DNA from: Hymenobacter siberiensis
GTDB taxonomy: Bacteria; Bacteroidota; Bacteroidia; Cytophagales; Hymenobacteraceae
Assembly (NCBI RefSeq): GCF_018967845.1
Contig: NZ_JAHLZZ010000001.1
Coordinates: 2,604,001-2,668,000 of the forward strand
DNA: 64,000 bases
Direction of reading: 5' to 3'
Below, one piece after another: positions 43,086 through 53,900 of this stretch (position 1 is its first letter; the number at the start of each line of letters is the position of its first letter). The notes beneath the pieces were generated by a model. The model was not told the DNA's origin. It ran no database searches and worked only from the letters and a program-made list of their open reading frames with translations. A program made the position numbers and the translations under genes.

Positions 43086-43742
43086 TTACGAATTAACGCG
43101 TTTGTGGTCGGCCAGGAACGTGGCCAGGCCCTTGTCGGTAAGGGGGTGGTTTAGCAGCGCCATAATAACGTTGAGCGGGCAGGTCACCACATCAGCCCCA
43201 ATTTCGGCACACTGAATGAGGTGCGGTACGTGGCGCACCGAGGCGGCCAGCACTTCCGTAGGGTAGCCATAGTTGCTGAAAATCTGCACAATCTGCTCTA
43301 CCAGTTGCAAGCCGTCGTGGCCGATATCATCCAGGCGGCCCACGAAAGGGGAGACGTAGGTGGCGCCCGCTTTAGCGGCCAGCAGGGCCTGGCCGGCGGT
43401 GAAAATAAGGGTGCAGTTGGTTTTGATGCCTTTGTCGGCGAAGTATTTGATGGCTTTCACACCGTCCTTAATCATCGGCACTTTCACCACAATATTGGGG
43501 TGGAGCTCGGCCAGCTCCTCGCCCTCGCGCACCATGCCGTCGAAGTCGGTGGAAATGACTTCGGCCGACACGTCGCCGTCTACCAGCTCGCAAATCTGGC
43601 GGTAGTGGGCCATCACGTTGTCGATGCCGCGGATGCCTTCCTTGGCCATTAGCGAAGGATTGGTGGTCACGCCGTCGAGGACGCCCAGCTCCACGGCTTC
43701 GCGGATTTCGGCCAGATTGGCGGTGTCGATGAAGAATTTCAT
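43086..43742 (-). CDS. fsa: Fructose-6-phosphate aldolase / transaldolase-like
   Basis: 218 aa, the short FSA/TAL type. [36 protein letters not shown], the Schiff-base lysine in [17 protein letters not shown], and [33 protein letters not shown]. It catalyses reversible aldol cleavage of fructose 6-phosphate, or transaldolase chemistry; members of this group are hard to separate. Flanked on both sides by inverted repeats. Confidence 0.93.
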   Translation of the reverse strand: MKFFIDTANLAEIREAVELGVLDGVTTNPSLMAKEGIRGIDNVMAHYRQICELVDGDVSAEVISTDFDGMVREGEELAELHPNIVVKVPMIKDGVKAIKYFADKGIKTNCTLIFTAGQALLAAKAGATYVSPFVGRLDDIGHDGLQLVEQIVQIFSNYGYPTEVLAASVRHVPHLIQCAEIGADVVTCPLNVIMALLNHPLTDKGLATFLADHKRVNS

Positions 43743-43745
43743 TTG

Positions 43746-43833
43746 TTAGCTATTAGCAGTTAGCTATTAGCTGTTAGCCGAAAAGGCCACCAGAAAAGTA
43801 ACTGACAGCTAACGGCTATCAGCTAACAGCTAA
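43746..43833. repeat. Inverted repeat of AGCTATTAGC/AGCTGTTAGC modules
   Basis: Left TTAGCTATTAGCAGTTAGCT then ATTAGCTGTTAG; right arm is its near complement (CTGACAGCTAACGGCTATCA then GCTAACAGCTAA). Immediately upstream of the aldolase gene. Confidence 0.82.
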
Positions 43834-43921
43834 TAAAAAAGAATCGGCCCCAAAGCTACTCATTTACACGCTAAAAGCGGAATGAAGCAGCATCGGGGCC
43901 GACCGGAAAGGGCAAAAAAAA

Positions 43922-44010
43922 GCAAGCCAAAATCGCACCGCTACAACCACTTACCCTTGCTACCTTCCGGTCCTGGGGGAGTTCAGCGGGAGCTGGTCGT
44001 TCTGACTTGC
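43922..44010 (-). ncRNA. ffs: Bacterial small SRP RNA (4.5S-type)
   Basis: About 89 nt on the minus strand, running GCAAGTCAGAACGACCAGCT ... CCAGGACCGGAAGGTAGCAAGG ... GGCTTGC. The apical domain has the conserved GGAA tetraloop region (ACCGGAAGGU) and the asymmetric AGCA/AGG internal loop that binds Ffh. The ends pair GCAAG with CTTGC. A run of seven to eight T follows (43914-43921). A -7 box TACCTTTG lies at 44016-44023. Confidence 0.95.
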
Positions 44011-44015
44011 CGATG

Positions 44016-44023
44016 CAAAGGTA
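44016..44023 (-). promoter_or_regulatory. -7 box TACCTTTG for the SRP RNA
   Basis: CAAAGGTA on plus; 5 nt before the RNA's 5' end, the expected distance. Confidence 0.7.
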
Positions 44024-44031
44024 ATGCACAG

Positions 44032-44215
44032 ACCACGGATTAGCACGGATTTAAGCGGATTTCACGCATTTTGTGGGTAGGCCATTGTTAATTGGAGGAT
44101 AGGTGGTTGATTATGATTGCACTGAGCAGCCAGCAAATTTTCACGGACAAGTCCCTTCTGCCCATGCCGTCCCTGAAATCCGTGGAATCCGCTTAAATCC
44201 GTGCTAATCCGTGGT
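44032..44215. repeat. Inverted repeat type E, 30-bp arms, between ffs and guaA
   Basis: Perfect 30-bp arms ACCACGGATTAGCACGGATT then TAAGCGGATT (44032-44061) and the complement (44186-44215), 124 nt apart. The right arm ends at the guaA promoter box. Confidence 0.88.
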
Positions 44216-44223
44216 TAGCTTTG
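44216..44223 (+). promoter_or_regulatory. -7 box TAGCTTTG of guaA
   Basis: Exact TAnnTTTG ending 4 nt before the ATG at 44228. The mRNA would be almost leaderless. Confidence 0.6.
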
Positions 44224-44227
44224 CACC

Positions 44228-45763
44228 ATGGAACGACTTATCATCCTTGATTTCGGCTCGCAGTACACGCAATTGATAGCCCGGCGCATTCGCGAATTAC
44301 ACGTTTTCTGCGAAATTCACCCTTATACCCACGCCTCGAAACTCGTTCTCAGCGACGATATTCGGGGCGTTATTCTTTCCGGCTCGCCCTGCTCGGTGCG
44401 CGACGCGGATGCTCCCAACCCCGACCTGACCCACCTGCTGGGCCGGGTGCCGGTGCTGGGCGTGTGCTACGGCGCGCAGCTGCTGGCCCAGCAGGGGGGG
44501 GGCGAGGTTACGCCGGCCACCATCCGCGAATACGGTCGTGCCCGGCTATCCTCGCTGAACCTGGCTTCGCCGCTGCTGGCTGAGATGCATCTTGAGTCGC
44601 AGGTCTGGATGTCGCACGGCGACACCATTCAGCGCCTGCCGATGGGCTACGACATCATTGCCAGCACGCCGGAAGTGGCGGTGGCCGCCTTCAAAATTGA
44701 AGGCCAGGAAACCTATGGCATCCAGTTTCACCCCGAGGTGACGCACTCTACCGAGGGCAAGCAGTTGCTGCACAACTTCGTGGTGAACATCTGCCAGTGC
44801 GCCCAGAGCTGGACGCCCGACCACTTCGTGGACTCGGCTGTGGAGGCCCTGCGCAACACCATTGGCCCCGACGACCAGGTGATTCTCGGCCTCTCCGGCG
44901 GCGTGGACAGTAGCGTGGCGGCCCTGCTGCTGCACCGCGCCATCGGCCCGCGCCTGCACGGCATTTTTGTGGATAATGGCCTGCTGCGGCAGGACGAGTT
45001 TGCCACGGTGCTCAAAGCTTACGAAGGCCTCGGCCTGAACGTGACCGGCGTGAATGCCGCTCCCGAATTCTACGCCGCCCTGGCTGGTATTAGCGACCCG
45101 GAGGGCAAGCGCAAGGCCATTGGCCGCACCTTCATTGAGGTATTCGACCGCGAGGCGCAGAAGGTGGAAGGGGCCCGCTGGCTGGCCCAGGGTACTATTT
45201 ATCCCGATGTAATTGAGTCGGTGTCGGTGCACGGCTCGTCTGTTACCATCAAGAGCCACCACAACGTGGGCGGCCTGCCGGAGAAGATGAACCTCAAAAT
45301 TGTGGAGCCGCTGCGCATGCTCTTCAAGGATGAGGTGCGCGAAGTAGGCGCTGCCCTGGAACTGCCCGCCGATATTCTCAACCGCCACCCCTTCCCCGGC
45401 CCCGGCCTGGGTATCCGCATTCTCGGCGACGTTACGCCCGAGAAAGTGGACCTGCTCCAACGCGCCGACGGCGTGTTCATCAACCTCCTGAAACAGCACG
45501 GCCTCTACGAGCACGTGTGGCAGGCGGGCGCGATGCTGCTGCCCGTGCAAAGCGTGGGCGTGATGGGCGACGAGCGCACCTACGAGCGGGTGGTAGCCCT
45601 GCGCGCCGTAACCAGTGTGGACGGCATGACCGCCGACTGGGCACATTTGCCCTATGATTTCCTGGCGGAGGTGAGCAACAAGATTATCAATCAGGTGCGG
45701 GGGATTAACCGCGTGGTTTATGATATTTCGAGCAAGCCACCGGCTACTATCGAGTGGGAGTAG
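44228..45763 (+). CDS. guaA: GMP synthase (glutamine-hydrolysing)
   Basis: 511 aa. N-terminal class I amidotransferase: [16 protein letters not shown] (nucleophile C80) and [11 protein letters not shown] (His, Glu). ATP pyrophosphatase domain: [22 protein letters not shown] and [12 protein letters not shown]-terminal dimerisation domain: [15 protein letters not shown] and the terminal [17 protein letters not shown]. It aminates XMP to GMP. Full length. Followed by a REP-like hairpin with T-run. Confidence 0.98.
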   Translation: MERLIILDFGSQYTQLIARRIRELHVFCEIHPYTHASKLVLSDDIRGVILSGSPCSVRDADAPNPDLTHLLGRVPVLGVCYGAQLLAQQGGGEVTPATIREYGRARLSSLNLASPLLAEMHLESQVWMSHGDTIQRLPMGYDIIASTPEVAVAAFKIEGQETYGIQFHPEVTHSTEGKQLLHNFVVNICQCAQSWTPDHFVDSAVEALRNTIGPDDQVILGLSGGVDSSVAALLLHRAIGPRLHGIFVDNGLLRQDEFATVLKAYEGLGLNVTGVNAAPEFYAALAGISDPEGKRKAIGRTFIEVFDREAQKVEGARWLAQGTIYPDVIESVSVHGSSVTIKSHHNVGGLPEKMNLKIVEPLRMLFKDEVREVGAALELPADILNRHPFPGPGLGIRILGDVTPEKVDLLQRADGVFINLLKQHGLYEHVWQAGAMLLPVQSVGVMGDERTYERVVALRAVTSVDGMTADWAHLPYDFLAEVSNKIINQVRGINRVVYDISSKPPATIEWE

Positions 45764-45788
45764 AGCATAATTGCTCGATGAATAATAA

Positions 45789-45893
45789 AACGTCATGCTG
45801 AGCGTAGCCGAAGCATCTCGCGTGCCATGGTAATCCAATCGAAAGGGTTTACTACCACACGCGAGATGCTTCGGCTACGCTCAGCATGACGTT
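45789..45893. repeat. REP-like inverted repeat, copy 7
   Basis: Arms AACGTCATGCTGAGCGTAGC then CGAAGCATCTCGCGTG and the complement. A T-run (CTTTTTT) follows, so it may also terminate guaA transcription. Confidence 0.88.
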
Positions 45894-45922
45894 CTTTTTT
45901 ACATTTCTAATTTACCGTAACC

Positions 45923-46663
45923 ATGCGCTTCCACTGCCTGCAACACCTGCCCGATGAAGGCCCCGGCCACGCGGCCGACTGGCTGGAGGCGCACGGCCAT
46001 ACGCTCACCTACACCAAGCTATTCGAGCCAAATCCGGAATTTCCGGCTTTGGCTGACTTCGATGGCCTGCTGATTCTGGGCGGAGCCATGAGCGTGCACG
46101 ACGAGGAAAACCTGCCTTGGATGCGGGCGGAAAAGGCCTTTATCCGCGAAGCGCTGCGGGCGGGCAAGATTACACTTGCCATTTGCCTGGGCGCGCAGCT
46201 AGTAGCCGAGGCGCTGGGCGGGGAGGTGCGGCCCAACCATGCACCGGAAGTCGGTTTCTGGGCGGTGCGGTTTTCGGCGAAATCCTTGGAGCACCCGTTG
46301 CTGCGCGGCTGGCCCGAGAAAGCGGCCGTGCTGCACTGGCATGTCGATACGTTTACGGTGCCGCCGGGGGCTATTCGGGTAGGCATGTCGGCGGCGACGG
46401 CTACGCAGGGCTTTGTGTGGGGCGATGGCGTCATTGGCCTACAGTTTCACCCCGAAATGACGGTGCCGATGGTGGAGAAACTGATGGCGTTTGAAGGCCA
46501 CGAGCACGCCGAGGAACAGGAGTTCGTGCAGACGGCAGCGCAGATTCGCGCCAAAATGAAATCGGTGTGGAAGGGGCGTAAGCTACTGGAGACGCTGCTG
46601 GAGAATCTGGTGGCGCTGCATGAAAGTGAAATAGCTTCGTTCAACGGCAACCTCACCCCCTGA
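45923..46663 (+). CDS. Class I glutamine amidotransferase-like protein
   Basis: 246 aa. The triad is complete: Cys in LAICLGAQLVAEALGG, His and Glu in GLQFHPEMTVPM. The sequence LLILGGAMSVHDEENLPWMRAEKAFIREALRAG is typical of the stand-alone type-1 glutamine amidotransferases often labelled GMP-synthase-like. The hydrolysed substrate is unknown; gamma-glutamyl peptides have been proposed for relatives. The last nine codons (SFNGNLTP and stop region) lie in the left arm of a 35-bp inverted repeat. Confidence 0.88.
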   Translation: MRFHCLQHLPDEGPGHAADWLEAHGHTLTYTKLFEPNPEFPALADFDGLLILGGAMSVHDEENLPWMRAEKAFIREALRAGKITLAICLGAQLVAEALGGEVRPNHAPEVGFWAVRFSAKSLEHPLLRGWPEKAAVLHWHVDTFTVPPGAIRVGMSAATATQGFVWGDGVIGLQFHPEMTVPMVEKLMAFEGHEHAEEQEFVQTAAQIRAKMKSVWKGRKLLETLLENLVALHESEIASFNGNLTP

Positions 46664-46713
46664 CCCCCTCTTTTTTGGAGAGGGGGTCAGGGGGTGAGGT
46701 TGCCGTTGAACGA
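46637..46713. terminator. 35-bp perfect inverted repeat between convergent genes
   Basis: Left arm 46637-46671 (TCGTTCAACGGCAACCTCAC...), right arm 46679-46713, 7-nt centre (TTTTTGG region). It overlaps the 3' end of the amidotransferase gene and reaches within 6 bp of the dGTPase stop. Very stable hairpin, likely a bidirectional terminator. Confidence 0.8.
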
Positions 46714-46718
46714 GGCCG

Positions 46719-48107
46719 TCAAAAACCCTTCGGCAGCTCAATTCCCTTAATTGTCTTGTATAGGCTCAGCGCGTTCTGGTCAGTCATACCGGCCACAAAA
46801 TCCGTCAGCAGCAGGATTTTCTCGTAGGCTGAAACACCGGCCTGATGCCCTTCGGCGCGGAACTGCTCCGGCAGCAGCAGGAGTAGCTTACGGCTGCGGT
46901 GGCCCTGACTGGCGTCGAAAATGGCGGTGAGGAAGGCGTCGAGCAGGCCGCCGAGGACTTCGAAGCCGGCCGCTTCAATTTCGAGGACTGGGCGGCTGCG
47001 GTAGAGCTGGTTGATGCTCAGGCGCTGCACTTCCTGCAAATCGGCCCAGCAGCTCAGCTCTTTGATGAGCGACTGGTCGTACTGGCCGCGCAGGATGGCG
47101 GGGGCGTGGTGGGCGAATAGCGTCGCCAGCTCGGCCACCAGCTTGCCGATGAGGCGGGCGCGGATGTAGCCCAGCTCCTCGCGCCAGTCGTGCCACTGCA
47201 CGCTGCCCACGCGGCCCGCCGGGTCGTTGAGCATGCGCTTGAGCAGCGGCAGGCCGGTTTCGGGCGCGATAAGGCCAAGCTTGAGGCCGTCTTCGAAGTC
47301 GATGATGCGGTAGCAGAGGTCGTCGGCTGCTTCAACCAGGAAGGCCAGCGGGTGGCGGTGGTAGAAGCCATTGGCAGCATCTTTCGCAAGCAAACCAAGC
47401 GCGGCCGCGACGTGTTGAAAACGGGCGCTCTCGGACTGGAAGTGGCCGTATTTCTTCTCGGAAGCGCCGCCGGTACGGGCGGCATCCGCCACCAGACTCG
47501 GCTTGGGATACTTCGTGAACGCCCCCAGCGTGGCATAGGTGAGGCCCAGGCCGGCGGTGCCGGTGCTGTGCGCCGCGTAGGTGTGCGTGAGGATGCGGAA
47601 ACCGGCCGCGTTGCCCTCGAAATGCTGCAAATCGGCCACTTCGGCGGCGCTCAGCTGCTCCAGAAACGGCGCGGCGGCAGCGCTGAGGAAGTAGCTGCTG
47701 ATGGCATCCTCGCCGGAGTGGCCGAAGGGCGGGTTGCCGATGTCGTGGGCCAGGCAGGCGGCGGCCACAATGTCGCCGCAGTCCTGGTCGAAGTTGGGGA
47801 GCTGCTCGGCCAGGGCCGCATCGGCTTCCATGAGGTGGCGGGCGGCGAGGCGGCCCAGCGAGCGGCCCACTACGGCAGTTTCGAGCGAGTGGGTGAGGCG
47901 GGTGTGCACGAAATCAGTTTCGGGCAGGGGCATCACCTGGGTTTTACGCTGCAGGCGCCGGAAGGCCGAGCTGAACACCACCCGGTCATAATCGGCCACG
48001 AAGGCCCCGCGCACAGGGGCCGCGCTGGTTGGAGGCAGCTGCTGGTCGGGGAAGCGGCGCTGCGAGAGCAGGCGCGGCCAGGACATGATTGGTTCGGAAG
48101 AAGCCAT
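46719..48107 (-). CDS. dgt: Deoxyguanosinetriphosphate triphosphohydrolase
   Basis: 462 aa HD-domain enzyme. DYDRVVFSSAFRRLQRKTQV, FVHTRLTHSLETAVVGRSLG (metal His), AAACLAHDIGNPPFGHSGEDAI (HD pair) and YLVEAADDLCYRIIDFEDG match dGTPases. Length fits the longer type. It hydrolyses dGTP to deoxyguanosine and triphosphate, and HD-type relatives can restrict phages by dNTP depletion, though nothing here indicates that role. Confidence 0.95.
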   Translation of the reverse strand: MASSEPIMSWPRLLSQRRFPDQQLPPTSAAPVRGAFVADYDRVVFSSAFRRLQRKTQVMPLPETDFVHTRLTHSLETAVVGRSLGRLAARHLMEADAALAEQLPNFDQDCGDIVAAACLAHDIGNPPFGHSGEDAISSYFLSAAAAPFLEQLSAAEVADLQHFEGNAAGFRILTHTYAAHSTGTAGLGLTYATLGAFTKYPKPSLVADAARTGGASEKKYGHFQSESARFQHVAAALGLLAKDAANGFYHRHPLAFLVEAADDLCYRIIDFEDGLKLGLIAPETGLPLLKRMLNDPAGRVGSVQWHDWREELGYIRARLIGKLVAELATLFAHHAPAILRGQYDQSLIKELSCWADLQEVQRLSINQLYRSRPVLEIEAAGFEVLGGLLDAFLTAIFDASQGHRSRKLLLLLPEQFRAEGHQAGVSAYEKILLLTDFVAGMTDQNALSLYKTIKGIELPKGF

Positions 48108-48173
48108 GAATGCGAAATAGCCGTTTAAACGTTATGAGAGAATGAGACTATCGTGACCTGCGCCCTGAGCGCC

Positions 48174-50873
48174 TTAACGAATAACCTCAACTGTTCCTTT
48201 GTACTGACTACCCGTGCCTTGTTGGCGCAGCAGATAATAGTAAACGCCCGCCGCAGCCGTTGCTCCCCAGTCATTGGCGTAAGTAGCTGTCTGATAAACT
48301 TGACGGCCCCATCGGTCAAATACCGTAAGCGCCCAGGCCCCCAGCATGCCCTGCGGTGCAAAATAGTCGTTACGGCCATCGCCGTTGGCGGTAACCACGT
48401 TGGGAATAACGACGCAGCTGCGGTAGTCAATCCGTCGGCTCGCGGAGCGGCTTTCGCATGGGGTATTGACCAGCAGCGTATAGGTGCCAGCCGAACTCAT
48501 CCGCAGGGTAGCTCCGGTAGAACCGTCGGACCAGCGGTAGCTTGCCGGGCCACCCGCCAGCGTTGGTGCCATAAGGACCAGCGTAGTACCATCGCACACA
48601 GTCGTGTCGCGCCCCAGGGTGAAAGCAGGTAGGGCCGGCACTGTCCGAACGCGGAACGAAGCGGTGGCTGTGCAGCCCGTGGCAAAAGTAGCCACCAGTG
48701 TATAGGTGCCAGGCTGGCTTGCTACCATGTTGGCGGATGTAGCTCCGGTGCTCCAGCGGTAGGCCGTAGCGCTGGTGCCGCTGGCCCGCAGTGCCGCTAT
48801 GCGGCCTGCACATAAGAGTGAGTCGCCCGCAATGGTGACAGTGGGCGCGCTCACGGTCTGGGTAGTTGTGAGGGTGCAGCCGCCGGCAAACGTGGCCACA
48901 ACCGTGTAGGTGCCGGGCTGGCTGATGGAGAGAGTAGCCGAGGTCGTACCATTGTTCCAGCGGTAGGTGGCCGGCGCGCCGGTGGCCACGGCCACGAGCG
49001 TGGTGCGGCTGCTCTGGTCAGGGCAAAGCAGCGTGTTCCCATCAATACGAATAGCGGGCTGAATGACCGTGCGCTGACTGGTCGCCTCGCAGCCCGACCC
49101 GTAGCGGGCCGTGAGCGTGTAGGTGCCGGGTTGAGTGACGGAAATGGTAGCGGTAGTAGCGCCCGTGTTCCAGCGGTAGGTGGGCTGCCCGGCGGTAGCG
49201 GCCGTCAAGGCAAGCGTTTGGCCGGTGCATAAAACAGTATCGCCCACAATAAGCGGAACAGGCGGTATGAACACCTGTACCGTGTGCCGGGCGGTGTTGG
49301 TCTGGCCGCTCGGGAAGGTGGCCGTGACGGCGTAGGTTCCGGCCTGCGCCACGCTAATAGATGGCGATGTAGCCCCGGTACTCCAGGTATAAGTAGCACC
49401 CGCCGTAGGTGAGCTGGCGGTGAGTACCAGCTGCCCGCGGTTGCACAAGCGGCTATCTCCGTCGATATACACCATCGGCGAACCTACTTTGACTACCCAA
49501 TAATCGGATTGGCCACGGTTGGGCTGGGATTTATCACCCGATATCGGGGCGCTGGACGAACTGCCCAGAATGTAGCCACCGTCGGCGGTTTCGTGCACAT
49601 CCGAAATTACTTCCGGGCCGCTCGCGCCAAAGTCGGCGTCCCATTGCTTCAGCCCATTTGCGTTAAGCTTCACCAGCCAGCCATCCTCCAGGCCATGGCC
49701 GGGGGCCGTTTTGTCGCCGCCCGTACCCGAGATAGCGCCACCAGCCAGAATGTACCCGCCGTCGATGGTTTGCTTGGCATCGGCCAGGTATTCGCCACTG
49801 GAGGTGCCAAAGGTGCGGTCCCATTGCTGGACTCCGGTGGCATCGAGCTTCACCACCCAATAGTCGAAACCGGTGTAGCCCGTGGGGTTTAGCGGCCCGC
49901 GATTAGGTTCGGTCTTATTGCCGGAGATGCCCGACGCCGACGACCCCGCCAGCAAATACCCGCCATCGGCGGTCTGGCTAACGGTGGCAAGGCGTTCGGA
50001 TAAGGTGCCGCCCACCGTGCGGTCCCACTGTTGGGTGCCCAGCGAGTCGAGCTTGAGTACCCAATAATCGCCATCCGACCCGCCCCAGCACGGCTGCGTC
50101 TTTTCGCCCGAAACCCCCGAGTCGCTGAAGCCACCAATCAGGAAGCCGCCATCCTGGGTCAGCGACATATTTTTAAAGCCGTTGTAATCACTGCCGCTGC
50201 CGCCGTAGGTTTTGTCCCATACTTTTTGCCCCTGCGCATTGAGCTTTACTACCCAAAAATCGACCCCTCCACGGCTGGGCCCGGTTTTATCGGCTCCCAC
50301 GCCCGAGTAGGAGTTGCCGCCCAGCAGGTAGCCGCCATCGGCAGTTTGGAGTACGTTGTATAAATAATCGGTGGTAACACCCCCAATGGTACGGTCCCAC
50401 TGCTTGGTGCCCAGCGCATCAATTTTTATCACCCAATAGTCGTCATAGCCTTTGCTGGGCTCAGACTTATCGCCCGAAATCCCCGAGGAGGAGGAGCCGC
50501 CCAGCAGATAGCCGCCGTCGCGGGTGGGCACGATGTCATACAGCTCATCATAGGAGCTGCCGCCGAACGTTTTGTCCCATTGCTTTGTGCCCTGAGCGTC
50601 GATTTTTACCACCCAGTAATCCCGTAGGCCCCGGCTGGGCTCGGTTTTATCGCCAGAGAGCCCCGACGTGGTGATGCCCCCCATAATATAGCCGCCATCA
50701 GGCGTGGGCCGCAGGATGAAAAGGTGGTCGTCGCCGGTTCCGCCGAGGGTAACATCCCACTGCTTGACGGGCACATTTTGAGCCCGGGCAGGAGTAGCCT
50801 GGAGCGCGGCGCATAGCAGTATCAGGCACCAGTGCAAGTGCCTGGCTAGCCGAAAGGTAGAAGAAAGCAGCAT
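48174..50873 (-). CDS. T9SS type B sorting domain protein with tandem repeats
   Basis: 899 aa. Signal region (residues 1-31, ends ARAQ). Residues ~35-465 are about eight repeats of ~55 residues on the pattern QWD-T-GG-D-L-TADGGYLLGGSSSSGISGDK then P-G-DYWVVKLD, predicted as a beta-propeller. Residues ~470-815 are five PKD/Ig-like units (LTA ... TYRWNTGATTATISVTQPGTY). The last ~85 residues (VIPNVVTANGDGRNDYFAPQ ... LTVFDRWGRQVYQTATYANDW ... GVYYYLL) are the gliding-motility-associated type B sorting domain. The protein is probably exported across the outer membrane by the type IX system. Binding partner unknown. Confidence 0.92.
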   Translation of the reverse strand: MLLSSTFRLARHLHWCLILLCAALQATPARAQNVPVKQWDVTLGGTGDDHLFILRPTPDGGYIMGGITTSGLSGDKTEPSRGLRDYWVVKIDAQGTKQWDKTFGGSSYDELYDIVPTRDGGYLLGGSSSSGISGDKSEPSKGYDDYWVIKIDALGTKQWDRTIGGVTTDYLYNVLQTADGGYLLGGNSYSGVGADKTGPSRGGVDFWVVKLNAQGQKVWDKTYGGSGSDYNGFKNMSLTQDGGFLIGGFSDSGVSGEKTQPCWGGSDGDYWVLKLDSLGTQQWDRTVGGTLSERLATVSQTADGGYLLAGSSASGISGNKTEPNRGPLNPTGYTGFDYWVVKLDATGVQQWDRTFGTSSGEYLADAKQTIDGGYILAGGAISGTGGDKTAPGHGLEDGWLVKLNANGLKQWDADFGASGPEVISDVHETADGGYILGSSSSAPISGDKSQPNRGQSDYWVVKVGSPMVYIDGDSRLCNRGQLVLTASSPTAGATYTWSTGATSPSISVAQAGTYAVTATFPSGQTNTARHTVQVFIPPVPLIVGDTVLCTGQTLALTAATAGQPTYRWNTGATTATISVTQPGTYTLTARYGSGCEATSQRTVIQPAIRIDGNTLLCPDQSSRTTLVAVATGAPATYRWNNGTTSATLSISQPGTYTVVATFAGGCTLTTTQTVSAPTVTIAGDSLLCAGRIAALRASGTSATAYRWSTGATSANMVASQPGTYTLVATFATGCTATASFRVRTVPALPAFTLGRDTTVCDGTTLVLMAPTLAGGPASYRWSDGSTGATLRMSSAGTYTLLVNTPCESRSASRRIDYRSCVVIPNVVTANGDGRNDYFAPQGMLGAWALTVFDRWGRQVYQTATYANDWGATAAAGVYYYLLRQQGTGSQYKGTVEVIR

Positions 50874-50908
50874 GTAGTAGAAAGGGAAATCAGTTTGGGC
50901 AAGGGTTG

Positions 50909-53900
50909 CTACCGCGCCAGCTGCTCATCAAGCTGCCGGAAGGGATTCAGCGTGTTCAGGTTCAGTACGAAGCGGATGCGGTCGGTAAAATCCTGGCGGC
51001 TGGCGGGCAGGCCGTTAGCGTATTGTGAGCCGGCCACGGGCAGGTAGAAGCTGAGGATATCGCGCAGCACGGGTACTACCAGGCCGGCATCGTAATAGAG
51101 GCGCTGGGCGGGGCGGGAGGTCGATTCGCTGGTGAAGAACCGGTCATGGCTGGCCCCGAAATCGGCAAAAACGGCCAGGTTGGTCACCGGCAAATCTGCC
51201 TGAATATTGAGGGTGCTGAGCCATTTGGTATCGGCCACCGGGAGGAATCCTTTGAAGGCACCGTCGCGGTCATCGGTCTGGTGGAGCTGGGCCGTGACGC
51301 TGTGCGAAATCTGCTGGCGGTCGAGGAAGGCGGTTTGGCGGCGGTAGTCGGGGCTGCCGCTCAGGCCGAGCACGAACTCGGGGTTGTTGGGCTGCTGCAA
51401 AAAGCGACCGCCGAACAGGCGCATCTGCACCTTCTTTTTGGGCGAGTAAAAGCGGAAGTAGCTGGCGCTGGCGCGCAGCAGCACGGCCTGGCGGTTGTTG
51501 GCATCGTCGGCGTTGCTGGCAATCATACGGTTGAGGTCTACGGCGGCGCTCCAGCCTTGCAGGGCGTTGGCCTGGGCTACGTGGTAGTCTATGGCCTGGA
51601 ACACGCCGGTGCGGTTGCGGTCTTCATCGGCCACGATGGTGTTGGCCAGCGTGAGGCGCTGTTGCGGGCCAACGCCCGGCGCGTGGGGCCAAACGAGGCT
51701 CACGCTGGGCTCATACTTAACGTAGCGCTCGAAGCGCTGCACGCCGAAGGCAATGGTGGCCTGCCGCGAGAAGTGCTGGGGCAGCACATTCAGCTGGATG
51801 CGGCCGATGCCGTTCAGCTCGTTTCGGCTGAAGCTGTACATGGGCATGGCCAGGTATTGCAGGCGCTTGGTTACCAGCGGGCTGTTGTAGAACGCCGCGC
51901 CGAGCATGAATTTATCGGAAGTATTAGCCCCCAGTACCGGCAGCCAGCTGATGGTGGCCTTGTCCCAGCGCTCCACGCTGGCCAGCGGGCGCAGGCGGAT
52001 GGGTGTGAAGCCGGAAGGATGGTCGGCCACGGTGAGGCGGTCGTTGCGGCGGTTGAGCTCGGGCGTGACGTAGTTGGCATCGACCACGAGGGCGGCCACG
52101 TTGGGGCGTTTGAAATTGAGCTGGCTGGTAGCTTCCTCGTCGGCGGTGGGGTCGGTGTTGCCGAAGGGCGGCGTCCAGAGGGTTTCGAGCACCCGGCCGC
52201 TGGCATCGACCGACGATACCGGCACGGCCCAGGGCGTGGGCGAATCGGTGCGCACCAGCACCTTCACCACATCGTTGAAGCTGGCCAGGGTCTGCAAATC
52301 GGCGTCGTAATGCTGCGTATTGGTCATCATACCCTGGAAAAACCAGCCCAGCTTCTGGCCCGTGCTTTCCTCAAACACGGCCTGCATATCCTCGGGGTAG
52401 GGGTGTTTGAACTGCCACCGCTCGTAGTGGAGGTGCATGGCCGCGTCGAACCTGGCCTGGCCCAGGTAGCCGGCCAGGTATTTCAGCAGCGAGCCCGTTT
52501 TCTGATACACGATGATGCCGTAGTTCAGCATCGTGTAATCGGCCGAAGTGGGGCCCTGCACCGGCTGGTCGAGTCCCCGGCTGGCCATGGCCTGGTAGGG
52601 CACCTGGTCGAAGGCGGAGGCCGGCAGGTTCTCCAGGCCAAAGGTGCGCTTCAGGCCCTGCGGCAGCTTATCGAATCCGTGAAACCCTTTGGCCGGCACG
52701 GTGTCGAGCGCACTCACACGCTGCTCCACGTAGGTGTTCACGCCTTCGTCCATCCACGGGAAATCCCGCTCGTTCGAGCCCAGGATGCCGTAGAACCAGT
52801 TGTGGCCCACCTCGTGCACGATGGCCTCGGGCTGGGTCACGGTCACCATCGGGTATTCCATGCCGGAGCCCGCGCTCAGGGCGCCATCCACGGCGGTGGC
52901 GGCCGAGTAGGGGTACTCGCCCACCCAGCGCGAGTAGTAGGTGAGGGCATCGTTCACGTCCTGGAGGCCCTTTATCCACTTCGGAGCCTCTTTATTAGTG
53001 AAAAGCACCCACGACGTGACGGTGCGGCCCGAGGGCAGCGTCACGCCGCTTTTCAGCACGTTGAAGCGCTTATCGGCAAACCAGGCGAAATCGTGCACCC
53101 GGTCCTGCTTGTAGCGCAGGGTTTTGGTAGTGGCGTCGGAAGCCGGAAATTTCAGGTCGGTGCCGAAAGCCTCGGCGGTTTTTTTGCTGGCGGCAGTGGC
53201 GGCCAGGGCATCCATGCGGGCGCGCTCGTCGGGGTTTTGTAGCTCGCCGGTGGCCCCCACGGTGTAGTTGGTGGGCAGGGTAATGGTGACGTCGAACGAA
53301 CCGAATTCGGAATAGAACTCGCCCTGGTCGAGGTAGGGGATGGGGTGCCAGCCGCGCCGGTCCAGCACCGCCGGCTTGGGGTACCACTGCGTAATTTGGT
53401 AGCTCTGCCCCACGTGCCCAAACCGCGAAAACGACGCCGGAATCTTCACCCGAAACGGCGTGCTGATGCTGGCTGTGGCCCCTGCTGCCAGCGGTTGCGG
53501 CAGCACCAGCTTGGCAATGTCCGCGTTTTTGGGGTCGAATTCCAGCTTCGCCGACTGGCCGTTTACCTTGAAATCAAGCCCATCGATGAAGCCCCGGTCT
53601 TCGGCTTTGGCAAACTGAAACCGGCGCTTGCCGCTGCGCAATTGCTGCTTCGCGAAAGCCGTCGAATTGTCCTTATAAGCATTGGGCCACAGGTGAAACC
53701 AGATAAAGGTGAGGGCCTGCGGCGAATGGTTGGTGTAAGCCAGGTCCTCGCGCCCGGTGAGGAAGTTGGTCTTGTCATCGAGCACCACATCGATGGAATA
53801 GTTAACCTCCTGCTGAAAGTAGGGGCCGGCTGCTTTGGCGGGAGTAGGCTTGGGCTTGTGGCGTTGGGCCAGGGCCAGGCCGGGTAGCAGGGCCAACAGG

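Noticed and set aside
46719..48107. Phage-defence dGTPase system
   Set aside because: No neighbouring defence genes and normal housekeeping features; nothing in the sequence supports a defence role.
51146..53242. 698-aa antisense ORF opposite the M1 peptidase
   Set aside because: Shadow of a GC-rich gene; low-complexity His/Gly/Val composition, no promoter or start context.
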